Positions 13,996 to 20,371 of a stretch of 23,068 nt of DNA are shown here, one piece after another. The translations under genes and the position numbers were made by a program. Position 1 is the stretch's first letter, and the number at the start of each line of letters is the position of its first letter. The DNA is from Streptomyces rubellomurinus (GTDB lineage: Bacteria; Actinomycetota; Actinomycetes; Streptomycetales; Streptomycetaceae), in assembly GCF_000961885.1 (NCBI RefSeq), contig NZ_JZKH01000107.1, forward strand, positions 1 through 23,068, read 5' to 3'. The notes beneath the pieces were generated by a model. It searched no databases, was not told where the DNA came from, and saw nothing but the letters and a program-made list of their open reading frames with translations.

Positions 13996-15393
13996 CTACT
14001 TGCCGAGCGAGACCGGCATCAGGTCCGGCGGCGTCGAGGGCGCCGGCGGGATGATGACCGGGTGGGCGACCTGCGGGCGGAAGGCCGCCAAGCGGTCCAG
14101 GTCGGGCGTCAGGTGCGCGAACTCTGCGCAGCGCTCGGCGACTTCGGTGAGCGAGCGGTACGGCGTGCGGATCTGGAACCACATGCCGGAGGTGTCGCCG
14201 GCGACGGCGGTACCGGGCATGTCCGGGCTGATCTGAGTGGAGGCCGCGACGGCGGCATCGGAGATGTCCCCGAGCCCCATCTTGGCCGTCTCCAGGTCGT
14301 TGACCCGGTGGACGGTGCGGCCGGTGAGCTGGGAGCGGAGCAGGGTCGCGCCCTTGCCCAGTTCCGAGCCGAAGCGCTGACCGGCGATCTCCAGGTAGAT
14401 GCCGGCGGCGCGGGCGAGTTGGGCGAGCCGGATGAGCGCGGTGACGATCTGGTTCCGCCGCTCCTCATCGGCCCTGCTGGCCACGAGGAAGAGTTCGGCG
14501 ATCTCGTCCACCAGGACGACGATCGGTACCGGCCGGATCTTCTCGGGCAGGCCCCAGATGTCGGCGGTCAGCTCCTCGGCAGCCACGGTTCCGGGAACAC
14601 CCTGGTGGTCGCGGATGAGGTCGTACCGGTCGTCCATCTCGACCAGCAGCGCGAGCAGCAACCCGAGCGCTTCGCCCTGGTCGGTGGCCAGTGCGGACAG
14701 CCGAGGAGCGAAGGGACGCTGTTCGACGCCGCGCTTGCAGTCGATGCCGACCATGGCGACCGGCTGCGCGGCGAGGCCGTGGACCAGGTTGCGGGTGAAC
14801 ATCGACTTGCCGGACTGGTTGGCGCCGAGGTTCAGCCCGTTCGGAGCCTGCCGGCAGTCCCGGTGATGCACGGTGCCATCGGCCCGCAGCGCGACCGGGA
14901 CCCGCAGCAGCTCACGGGACTTGGCCCTGGCCCGGCGCGGCATGCGCACGTTGCGCAGCACGTCGAACCCGACTATCCGCAGTTCCACCACGCCGGGCTT
15001 GACCTCCGACACATGTACTGCGTGGACCTCCCAGGCGTGCCGCAGTCGCTCGGCCGCGTCGGCCATGTCCTTCGTTTGCTGGCCCCGGGCGAGCCGAAGC
15101 CGAACCCGGAGGCCGGTCGAACTCACCTGCATGCTGCGGATCTTCGGCATTGCGGGCTTGGCCGGCCGGTTGGCGGCGGAGGAGGCCATGGCGCGCCAGA
15201 ACGACGGTTCCACGGTCAGCCCGCAGGCCTCCATGACGTTCTCGTAGTCGTGCCGGATGCGGTGGATGGTCAGCGGGATTCCGACCGTCGCCCAGTACGT
15301 CCGGGGCATCTTGGCCCTGGCGTAGAGGGCGCCGGAGCCGAGGACCGCAGCGGGGGCGCCCAGCTCCAGGAGCGCCGTCGTCAGGGTGTTCAC
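13996..15393 (-). CDS. traB: TraB/TraSA-type FtsK-SpoIIIE DNA translocase for conjugation
   Basis: The product is 465 residues from the GTG at 15393, five bases after the upstream gene's stop. The N-terminus (LGAPAAVLGSGALYARAKMP) is a short membrane-associated part. The ATPase core has Walker A LGANQSGKSMF (190-197) and Walker B IVVLVDEIAELF (DE at 296-297), with a downstream FtsK-like segment ISDAAVAASTQISPDMPGTA. In Streptomyces a single TraB-type hexameric translocase moves double-stranded plasmid DNA between mycelia after binding a cis site (clt). The frame is open to 15498 upstream, but that extension overlaps another gene and is Arg-rich, so it is rejected. The gene appears intact, unlike its two neighbours with frame lesions. 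Confidence 0.93.
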   Translation of the reverse strand: MNTLTTALLELGAPAAVLGSGALYARAKMPRTYWATVGIPLTIHRIRHDYENVMEACGLTVEPSFWRAMASSAANRPAKPAMPKIRSMQVSSTGLRVRLRLARGQQTKDMADAAERLRHAWEVHAVHVSEVKPGVVELRIVGFDVLRNVRMPRRARAKSRELLRVPVALRADGTVHHRDCRQAPNGLNLGANQSGKSMFTRNLVHGLAAQPVAMVGIDCKRGVEQRPFAPRLSALATDQGEALGLLLALLVEMDDRYDLIRDHQGVPGTVAAEELTADIWGLPEKIRPVPIVVLVDEIAELFLVASRADEERRNQIVTALIRLAQLARAAGIYLEIAGQRFGSELGKGATLLRSQLTGRTVHRVNDLETAKMGLGDISDAAVAASTQISPDMPGTAVAGDTSGMWFQIRTPYRSLTEVAERCAEFAHLTPDLDRLAAFRPQVAHPVIIPPAPSTPPDLMPVSLGK

Positions 15394-15398
15394 GGCGA

Positions 15399-15767
15399 TC
15401 AGGCGTTCGCGCCGGCGAGGACCGGGGCGGCGACCGTCACGGCGTCGGCCCGGAAGGCGATGCCGGAGCGCTTCTGGCCGTTGAACTCGTTCTCCCACGG
15501 CCGGGCGATGAGCCGGGTGAGAGTGACCAGCATGCCCGGCGCCAGGCCCTCCGGGATGCCGGGCTGCGGCACAGTCAGGGACAGGATGTCGGCCTCACCG
15601 TTGGCCACGAACGTGACGTCCAGGGTGACCAGCGGCGCGCCGGTCTCGGCGTCCATGGCCATCTCGCCGGTGCGGCGGTCCTTGAGCTTCGGACGGGGCG
15701 CCTGGGCGACCATCACCAGCGCGGCGGTCGTATGACGGGGATGAAGCGCATGCTGTGGCTCCTTCAT
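15399..15767 (-). CDS. SCO3933-like AICE regulatory protein, natural start probably frameshifted
   Basis: The body (VMVAQAPRPKLKDRRTGEMA, then LTVPQPGIPEGLAPGMLVTL and ARPWENEFNGQKRSGIAFRA) matches the AICE protein family named after SCO3933, usually encoded just before traB. The open frame begins MKEPQHALHPRHTT at 15767, which is not family-like. In another frame an ATG at 15751, seven bases after GGAG, encodes MRFIPV, the expected family beginning, then runs out of frame. Inserting one base (a G between 15734 and 15733) would give MRFIPVDTTAALVMV. So the gene seems to have lost one base near its 5' end. Translation may still start at 15767 or at a GTG/ATG near VMVAQ. The function of the family is regulatory by name only. 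Confidence 0.72.
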   Translation of the reverse strand: MKEPQHALHPRHTTAALVMVAQAPRPKLKDRRTGEMAMDAETGAPLVTLDVTFVANGEADILSLTVPQPGIPEGLAPGMLVTLTRLIARPWENEFNGQKRSGIAFRADAVTVAAPVLAGANA

Positions 15768-15828
15768 CGGGCACCCGGGCCATCAGCGCAGCCGGGTGCA
15801 TCTCTTCTAACGGAGAAGGTCTCATGCA

Positions 15829-15842
15829 CTCATGTACATGAG
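15829..15842. promoter_or_regulatory. Operator 1: perfect palindrome CTCATGTACATGAG
   Basis: A 14-bp perfect dyad upstream of the SCO3933-like/traB operon. The same motif with one change occurs at 15866-15879 and 16734-16747. It is the likely binding site of the KorSA-like GntR protein. Confidence 0.82.
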
Positions 15843-15865
15843 CTGATGGATGGAAGAGTGCCCGA

Positions 15866-15879
15866 CTCCTGTACATGAG
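15866..15879. promoter_or_regulatory. Operator 2: CTCCTGTACATGAG
   Basis: A near-perfect dyad (one mismatch) centred 37 bp from operator 1, flanked by A and T that extend the symmetry to 15865-15880. On the minus strand it is preceded by GGGTTGA, matching the arrangement at operator 3 and placing it at the promoter of the traB operon. Confidence 0.82.
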
Positions 15880-15882
15880 TCA

Positions 15883-15913
15883 ACCCGCCGCGAGAAAGAA
15901 TCTTGCGACGGGT
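15883..15913 (-). terminator. Hairpin between korSA and the tra operon promoter
   Basis: On the minus strand ACCCGTCGC pairs with GCGGCGGGT (nine pairs, one T-G) around a 13-base AT-richer loop. It lies 20 bases after the korSA stop and before operator 2, so it may end the korSA transcript. No clear T tract follows. Confidence 0.5.
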
Positions 15914-15932
15914 TACGAGAGCTGAGCGAGCG

Positions 15933-16712
15933 TCAGTCGCGCGCCGGGAAGCGGTAGTCCAGAACGAACTGGTCAGCGGCCATCACCGTGTCGCAGACCT
16001 CCACGACGCGGCCAGCGTCAGTGATGGCATCCCGGACGAGATGGATCACGGGAGAGCCGGGGCTCAGCGCCAGTGCAGCCGTCTCCGCCTTGGTGGCCAG
16101 ACGGGCCCGGACGGTCTCGGTGAACTCGGCCAGCCGGTGACCGTGCTCCTCCAGCCTTGCGTAGATGCCGCCGCCGCCGGGGTTCTCGGCGAAGGTCTCC
16201 GGGATGTCCTTGACCACGTCCCACGGCAGGTAGGAGGTGGCCTCCTCAGTCGGCGTTCCGTCGCGGAAGTACCGGCGCTTACGGGCCAGCACCTTCGAGC
16301 CGACGGGCACGTTCAACCGCTCGGCGATCTCCTCCGGGGCATCGACCGGCCCGACGAAGAGCACGTTCACGGAGGGCTTGCCGCCGGACTGCTCGGCCTC
16401 GGCCAGGTACGCCGCCTTGCCGGCGAGCCGGTGCGCGCGGCGGAAACGGTCCGAGGACTTGCGCTGCACCGGGGGGCGGGAGCGGACGAAGGAGCCGCGG
16501 CCGTGGTGCGTCTCGATCAGCTGCGTCGTCCGCAGCTCTGCGACGGCCTTGCGGACCGTGCCGGAGGCCACCCCGTAGCGCTCCATGAGTTCGGCTTCAC
16601 TTGGGATCGCCGCGCCGGGAGCCAGGACCCCGGTCCGGATCTGCGACGCCAGGTCATCCGCGATCTGCTGGTACTTCGCCTTCGCCGTCGATGCGGCCTC
16701 GCCACTCGCCAT
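15933..16712 (-). CDS. korSA: GntR/HutC-family repressor, KorSA-like
   Basis: A 259-residue regulator. The N-terminal winged HTH (about 12-77) includes IPSEAELMERYGVASGTVRK and the wing IETHHGRGSFV. The C-terminal half is a UTRA ligand-binding domain (EEIAERLNVPVGSKVLARKR to VMAADQFVLDYRFP). In pSAM2 KorSA represses its own promoter and the activator promoter, keeping the element integrated. The position here, divergent from a Nudix gene and upstream of the traB operon, is the same. Three matching palindromes flank its gene; one (16734-16747) overlaps its own promoter region, arguing for autorepression. The ATG at 16712 is preceded by AGGAGA about a dozen bases upstream. Confidence 0.9.
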   Translation of the reverse strand: MASGEAASTAKAKYQQIADDLASQIRTGVLAPGAAIPSEAELMERYGVASGTVRKAVAELRTTQLIETHHGRGSFVRSRPPVQRKSSDRFRRAHRLAGKAAYLAEAEQSGGKPSVNVLFVGPVDAPEEIAERLNVPVGSKVLARKRRYFRDGTPTEEATSYLPWDVVKDIPETFAENPGGGGIYARLEEHGHRLAEFTETVRARLATKAETAALALSPGSPVIHLVRDAITDAGRVVEVCDTVMAADQFVLDYRFPARD

Positions 16713-16733
16713 GGTGCTGAAAGGTCTCCTATT

Positions 16734-16747
16734 CTCCTGTACATGAG
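16734..16747. promoter_or_regulatory. Operator 3: CTCCTGTACATGAG, overlapping the Nudix start codon
   Basis: Same sequence as operator 2. The central ATG of the palindrome (16743-16745) is the start codon of the Nudix gene. For korSA on the minus strand it overlaps a possible promoter (TTGACG at 16773-16768, TACTCA at 16749-16744). One bound repressor could block both genes. Confidence 0.82.
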
Positions 16748-17210
16748 TATCAACCCCTCACTTCAGGCGTCAACGCCTCTCCACTCCGTGTCCGTGGCCG
16801 GGGCGGTGGTGCGTGAGGACGGCCGGATACTGGCGATCCGGCGGGCCGACAACGGCACCTGGGAGCCGCCCGGCGGCGTGCTGGAACTCTCGGAGACCGT
16901 CGAGGACGGCGTGCGCCGCGAGGTGTACGAGGAGACCGGGATCAAGGTCTCGGTGGAACGGCTCACGGGGGTCTACAAGAACGTGAACCGGGGCATCGTC
17001 GCCCTGGTGTTTCGGTGCCACCCCGAGGGCGGCAGCGAGCAGCTGTCCGACGAGTCGACCGCGGTCGCGTGGCTCACCCCGGAGGAAATCGCCGCGCGCA
17101 TGGGCGAGGTCTACGCCGTCCGCCTGCTCGACGCCCTCCAGAGCGAGAGGGCGCCGCACGTCCGGACACACGACGGGCGGACGCTCCTCGACATGCCGCA
17201 GGCCAGCTGA
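16743..17210 (+). CDS. pif: Nudix hydrolase, Pif-like AICE protein
   Basis: A 155-residue protein with a complete Nudix box, GVLELSETVEDGVRREVYEE followed by TGI (G45, E51, R59-E60, E63-E64, G66), the metal-binding signature for hydrolysing nucleoside diphosphates linked to another group. In pSAM2 the Nudix-domain Pif protein prevents redundant transfer between cells already carrying the element. The chosen ATG at 16743 lies inside operator 3 with only a weak upstream GAAAGG, so the message may be leaderless or the start may lie further in (GTG codons near VSVAGAVV). The gene is divergent from korSA and convergent with the NERD gene, whose stop is one base away. Confidence 0.88.
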   Translation: MSINPSLQASTPLHSVSVAGAVVREDGRILAIRRADNGTWEPPGGVLELSETVEDGVRREVYEETGIKVSVERLTGVYKNVNRGIVALVFRCHPEGGSEQLSDESTAVAWLTPEEIAARMGEVYAVRLLDALQSERAPHVRTHDGRTLLDMPQAS

Positions 17211-17211
17211 G

Positions 17212-18171
17212 TCAGCGGGCCTTCCTGCCGCGCTTGCCTATCTGACTCCAGACGTAGCGGTGGCGGGCGATGGTGAAGACCCGGTCCACTCGGTTCGGCG
17301 ACAGCACGGCCGGCCGGGAGGGCAGGACGGAGGCGATCTGCTCGCTGTCGACGACCGTCACTCCGGGCTCCGCGCCGAGCGTGATCTTCTGGGCGCCGAC
17401 GATGGCGATGACAGGATGAACGGGGACGTCGAAGCCGCACCATTCGGTCAGTAGCCTGGCGGTTCGGTTCGCCTCGAACTCGGAGTTCTCCAGGTACGGG
17501 AAGCCGTTGCGGTTGACCTTCACGACCTTGTCGCCGACCCATACAGTGGCGCCCGGGTGGTGCTTTGAGTTGACCGTGAAGACACCCGGCGGGCCGATCA
17601 CCACGTGGTCGATATCGGACCCGGACGGCAGCGGCACCCCGTGCAGAACCTTCCAGCCGGCGGTCTTCAGCGCCCCCAGTCGGGAGCCTACGATCTGTTC
17701 GCCCTCCAGTCCCCGGAGCGTGCTCGAATCGCCGAGGCGTTGACGGGAGAGCTTGGCCGCCAGCCGGACAAGCAGCTTGTACTTCTCCTCGCCCGCGCGC
17801 ACCAGACTCTCCAACCCAGCGCCGGGGAGGTTCTGCGCCAGGTCGTCCTCCTCCCGCATCGGGGGCAGGAACGGGACCTCCGCCCGCGGTTGCGGCACAC
17901 GAGCTGGGGTTGCCTTGGCCGGAGTTGCCTTGGTCGGCTGGCTCTTCTCTCCTCGGTGCTTGACGGTGCGCGGTGGCACGTGGCTGCCTGAGGACCTACA
18001 CCACTCTTCAACCTTGGCCAGCGCAGAGGCTTCGAACTCCGAAACCTCGACCGTAACCACCCCGGTCTTGCAGTCCAGCCAGGCCACCGAATCGCCGCGG
18101 ACGCCCGCCTTGTTGACGTAGAGACGCTCCTTGCCAGGCACCCGCCACGGCTTGACCACCAGGTCCGTCAT
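17212..18171 (-). CDS. NERD (nuclease-related domain) protein
   Basis: A 319-residue protein. The NERD domain covers about residues 150-265: LRGLEGEQIVGSRLGALKTA, then SGSDIDHVVIGPPGVFTVNS with K203 following. This is a PD-(D/E)xK-like arrangement with Glu156/158, Asp186/188 and Lys203, but the usual acid before the Lys is Asn201 (N-S-K), as in related actinobacterial proteins. The first 110 residues are a separate small domain followed by a Lys/Thr/Pro linker (KATPAKATPARVPQPR). NERD proteins are predicted nucleases or DNA-processing factors. ATG at 18171 follows AAGGGGG. Position beside the Nudix gene suggests it is AICE cargo; a defence or DNA-processing role is inferred. Confidence 0.85.
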   Translation of the reverse strand: MTDLVVKPWRVPGKERLYVNKAGVRGDSVAWLDCKTGVVTVEVSEFEASALAKVEEWCRSSGSHVPPRTVKHRGEKSQPTKATPAKATPARVPQPRAEVPFLPPMREEDDLAQNLPGAGLESLVRAGEEKYKLLVRLAAKLSRQRLGDSSTLRGLEGEQIVGSRLGALKTAGWKVLHGVPLPSGSDIDHVVIGPPGVFTVNSKHHPGATVWVGDKVVKVNRNGFPYLENSEFEANRTARLLTEWCGFDVPVHPVIAIVGAQKITLGAEPGVTVVDSEQIASVLPSRPAVLSPNRVDRVFTIARHRYVWSQIGKRGRKAR

Positions 18172-18942
18172 GCATCCCCCTTGCCCGTCCTCCCTGACAC
18201 GGGATCAGCATGCCCACGTACCGATCAGCAGGAACTCGGAGGACCAGCCAGCCAGACCGGTTCGGTCGGAGGCCGGGAGGCGGGGGTGAGGGGAGGGGAG
18301 TGCGTAAAAATCTTCTCTACGGGTTCAAGGCGCCTCGCTCCGCTCGGCGGGGAGGTGGGCGGAGCCCAACGGGAAGGCACATCCACGGCGGATCAGAGAT
18401 CCGGCGAGGATTCCCGGCCTCCTGAACTACTCAAGAGCAGCCTCACACAAGGTTCGGGGTGCCGCGCAAAGCGCGGGCGGCGCCGGCCTTCCTCCGGCCC
18501 GCGCCCCGCCTCCTGTCTGCGCCCCGGCTGGGGCCTCGCCCTCGTCGGCCGCCGCCCGATGGGCGGAATGCTAAGGCCGGGGCGGTACGGACAGGACAAG
18601 ACTTCCCCCGCAGCGGAGGAGGGTGCGCCGGTGCAACTCAGAACGAACCCCGCCGGGGCTGGGGGCGGGCGGCTCCACGGTTTTACCCACCTCCCCGGAC
18701 AGGGACCCGCGTCGAGCAAGACCGGGGGGCCACTCGGCCAAATTGCGGTCAGGCCCAAAGAGCCCTGACCGAGTCGCAACAGCTTACGGCCCCCCGATCA
18801 TGCTCGACCCCAGACCGGACAGGACACCGGCCAAAACCGCTCCACCGCCCGGCAGTTGGCGCTCACGAGTTTGCGGGTTCGCCTCCCACCTGTCAGTGCG
18901 GCATGCGAAGCTCGCCTGGTATGTCGGCGATGAGGGGCGGCC
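18172..18942. other. Structured non-coding block of the AICE (candidate origin, transfer site or RNA)
   Basis: These 771 bases contain no credible gene: open frames are low-complexity and lack ribosome binding sites. Instead they carry many inverted repeats: CCGCGC-AAA-GCGCGG (18462-18476), GCCGG/CCGGC (18482-18498) extended by GCGGG/CCCGC, GCCCC-GGCT-GGGGC (18521-18534), CCGCCC-GAT-GGGCGG (18552-18566), CCCC-GCC-GGGG (18648-18658), and a long arm GGGGGGCCACTCGG (18724-18737) that pairs with CCGAGT (18769-18774) and GGCCCCCC (18788-18795). The latter competes with an inner stem CGGTCAGG/CCTGACCG (18746-18771). The octamer CGGACAGG recurs at 18588, 18696 and 18816. Candidates are a single-strand origin, the clt site bound by TraB, or a structured RNA. 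Confidence 0.6.
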
Positions 18943-19992
18943 ATGGGAAATCGCAGGAAGCTGAAGGCCAAGACGGCGGCAGGTGCCCCGCCGAAGGGCA
19001 TTGCGATCTATCACGACATGAAAGTGTATGAGAACTTCGAGCGCGCAGCGAAGCGGATCTTTGAGTGTGTCCAGGCAGCCCAAAGGAATAAACCCGGGGC
19101 TCCTCGTTTCCTTTACCTGGATATTCAAGGCCATCGAAACGAGCAAGGTGGATTCGATCACGATGCCTTTGAATTGATGCAGGACTTCCTGCTGGGATTC
19201 CTCGGGAGTTATCTTTCTGAGATTAGCACTCCGCTATTCCGCGTCGGAATGCCCGGCCCGCAGAGGAATGACCTTCCGGATGTTCTGGAGATTGGATATC
19301 CAGACGATGGCAGTGATTACGGGTATGAAGTCTCGCAGTTGGATCTGAAGCCGAGGGAAAGGGAGCCTGCCGATCGGAAGTCACCGCCGACCGTCCGCGC
19401 AATCGCCGACTATCTGGGCCTTGATGACCCAGGTTGCCTGATCTGCTGGCGAACTCCGGTAGAGCGGGCGCACGTCGTGCCTGCCTCGCTCGGAGGGTCT
19501 ATGGATGTGCGAAACTTCGCCCTGCTCTGTAAGGAGCACCATGCGGAGGCCCCCGATGTGGCAGACGCTGAGAGCTTTTGGGCTTGGGTGGATTATGCGG
19601 AACTGAGAGACAGTGCGGATAAGTGGCTCGAAGCTCCAGATGATCTCAAGGAGTGGCTTGTCGGGAACGGAGTTAAGGTTGGGATTGGGCGGCGTGAATC
19701 TACATCGTTCTTCTCTGCCGTGAGGCGTGAACTCAAGTCTCTGTATGGCTGGGGGGAGTCGGATCTGCGCGCCGTTGATTGGCAGGATCTGATGGATGAA
19801 TTCCATCAGGTGATGGAAATGGCGACTGGGAAGCATTTCTCGATCGAGAAGAAGATCTCCACCCATGCATGGGCATACCATGTCGCCCTGCAGCGATGTA
19901 CCGGCAAGGGCGGGCGGTCGATGCCTATCTCAAGCCTGGGGGAGGACCTTCGCGGTATCGGTGGCCTGGACGGTCCCGATGGGGTCGACTGA
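18943..19992 (+). CDS. HNH-domain protein with unknown N-terminal domain; lower-GC cargo gene
   Basis: A 349-residue protein from the ATG at 18943, with GAGGGG five bases upstream. Residues 165-200 form an HNH-type zinc finger nuclease core: CLICWRTPVERAHVVPASLG then NFALLCKEHH (C165, C168, H177, N191, C196, H199/H200). The first 140 residues (including FLYLDIQGHRNEQGGFDHDA) belong to no family I recognise, and the C-terminal part is helical with many Trp/Asp (SFWAWVDYAELRDSADKW). Base composition and codon use are clearly less GC-rich than neighbouring genes, with many A/T third positions, a sign of recent acquisition. It is the last gene before attR, a usual cargo slot. A nuclease, perhaps defensive, is the best guess. 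Confidence 0.8.
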   Translation: MGNRRKLKAKTAAGAPPKGIAIYHDMKVYENFERAAKRIFECVQAAQRNKPGAPRFLYLDIQGHRNEQGGFDHDAFELMQDFLLGFLGSYLSEISTPLFRVGMPGPQRNDLPDVLEIGYPDDGSDYGYEVSQLDLKPREREPADRKSPPTVRAIADYLGLDDPGCLICWRTPVERAHVVPASLGGSMDVRNFALLCKEHHAEAPDVADAESFWAWVDYAELRDSADKWLEAPDDLKEWLVGNGVKVGIGRRESTSFFSAVRRELKSLYGWGESDLRAVDWQDLMDEFHQVMEMATGKHFSIEKKISTHAWAYHVALQRCTGKGGRSMPISSLGEDLRGIGGLDGPDGVD

Positions 19993-20043
19993 TGCCGCCG
20001 GGCGCCGCTCGAATGGCCAGGACACCTCGTGGCGCATGATGTT

Positions 20044-20063
20044 GTGCCAGAAGCGTGCCAGAT
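20044..20063 (+). repeat. Tandem GTGCCAGA repeats near attR (possible arm sites)
   Basis: GTGCCAGA at 20044-20051 and again at 20055-20062, the second inside GCGTGCCAGAT which matches 7688-7698. The surrounding 19993-20164 has no gene and forms the right arm of attP. Confidence 0.42.
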
Positions 20064-20164
20064 CGGGCGGTACGTGACGGTAAGTTGCGGGCGCCGGCGG
20101 TGCGGTGGCCGGAGAACGAGCAGGGTGGGCGGGCGCAGGTCGGCGCGGTTGCCGCACGCCAAGC

Positions 20165-20207
20165 CTTACAAAGCAGATGTCGGCGGTTCGAAACCGTCCG
20201 CGCCCAC
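20165..20207 (+). repeat. attR core with displaced tRNA-Val 3' half
   Basis: This 43-bp exact copy of 7561-7603 contains the anticodon loop, T arm and acceptor 3' strand of tRNA-Val but no 5' half, so it is not a functional tRNA gene. It is the original chromosomal 3' end, still followed by its terminator at 20214. Confidence 0.96.
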
Positions 20208-20213
20208 CAGCAC

Positions 20214-20247
20214 AAAAGGCCCGCAGCGATCATGCTGCGGGCCTTTT
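20214..20247 (+). terminator. Original tRNA-Val terminator
   Basis: AAAAGGCCCGCAGC (20214-20227) pairs perfectly with GCTGCGGGCCTTTT (20234-20247) around a GATCAT loop, a strong 14-bp intrinsic terminator with a T tract. It begins seven bases after the attR core and originally ended the tRNA transcript. Confidence 0.92.
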
Positions 20248-20371
20248 GACTGCAGTGATTGACGGCAACCGCTGATGTCAGTCCGTCTTGCGTCGCCTCT
20301 TGAGGAGCTGGGTCCGAACGCTGAGCCAGTTAGACGATCAACCGCAACATGTTCGCAGGCTGATGAAGCTT

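Larger units (their letters stand above)
7561..20207. mobile_element. pSAM2-family actinomycete integrative and conjugative element (AICE)
   Basis: The element is bounded by an exact 43-bp direct repeat derived from the tRNA-Val 3' half (attL core 7561-7603, attR core 20165-20207), giving a unit length of 12,604 bp. It contains the diagnostic AICE set: tyrosine integrase, excisionase, RepSA-type rolling-circle initiator, an FtsK/SpoIIIE-type TraB translocase, DUF2637 and small membrane spreading genes, a GntR/UTRA KorSA-like repressor and a Nudix Pif-like gene. Cargo includes a NERD-domain gene and a lower-GC HNH gene. Two probable single-base frameshifts (near 13007-13009 and near 15733/15734) fall in the transfer module, so it may be transfer-impaired or the assembly may contain errors. 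Confidence 0.95.

Noticed and set aside
15595..15876. A 93-residue minus-strand frame (MYRSRALFHPSAHVHECM start)
   Set aside because: Its start lies inside the operator cluster and its body overlaps the SCO3933-like gene in another frame with Arg/Gly shadow sequence.
18181..18768. A 195-residue plus-strand frame before the HNH gene
   Set aside because: No ribosome binding site, poor codon bias and composition, and it runs through the dense inverted repeats; treated as non-coding.
20165..20207. A second tRNA-Val gene
   Set aside because: Only the 3' half from the anticodon loop is present; bases before 20165 do not pair as a D arm or acceptor stem. It is the attR copy.
20248..20371. Possible remnant of another tRNA (GCTGAGCCAGTTAGACGATC region)
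   Set aside because: It looks faintly tRNA-like, but no cloverleaf or matching stems could be formed on either strand.
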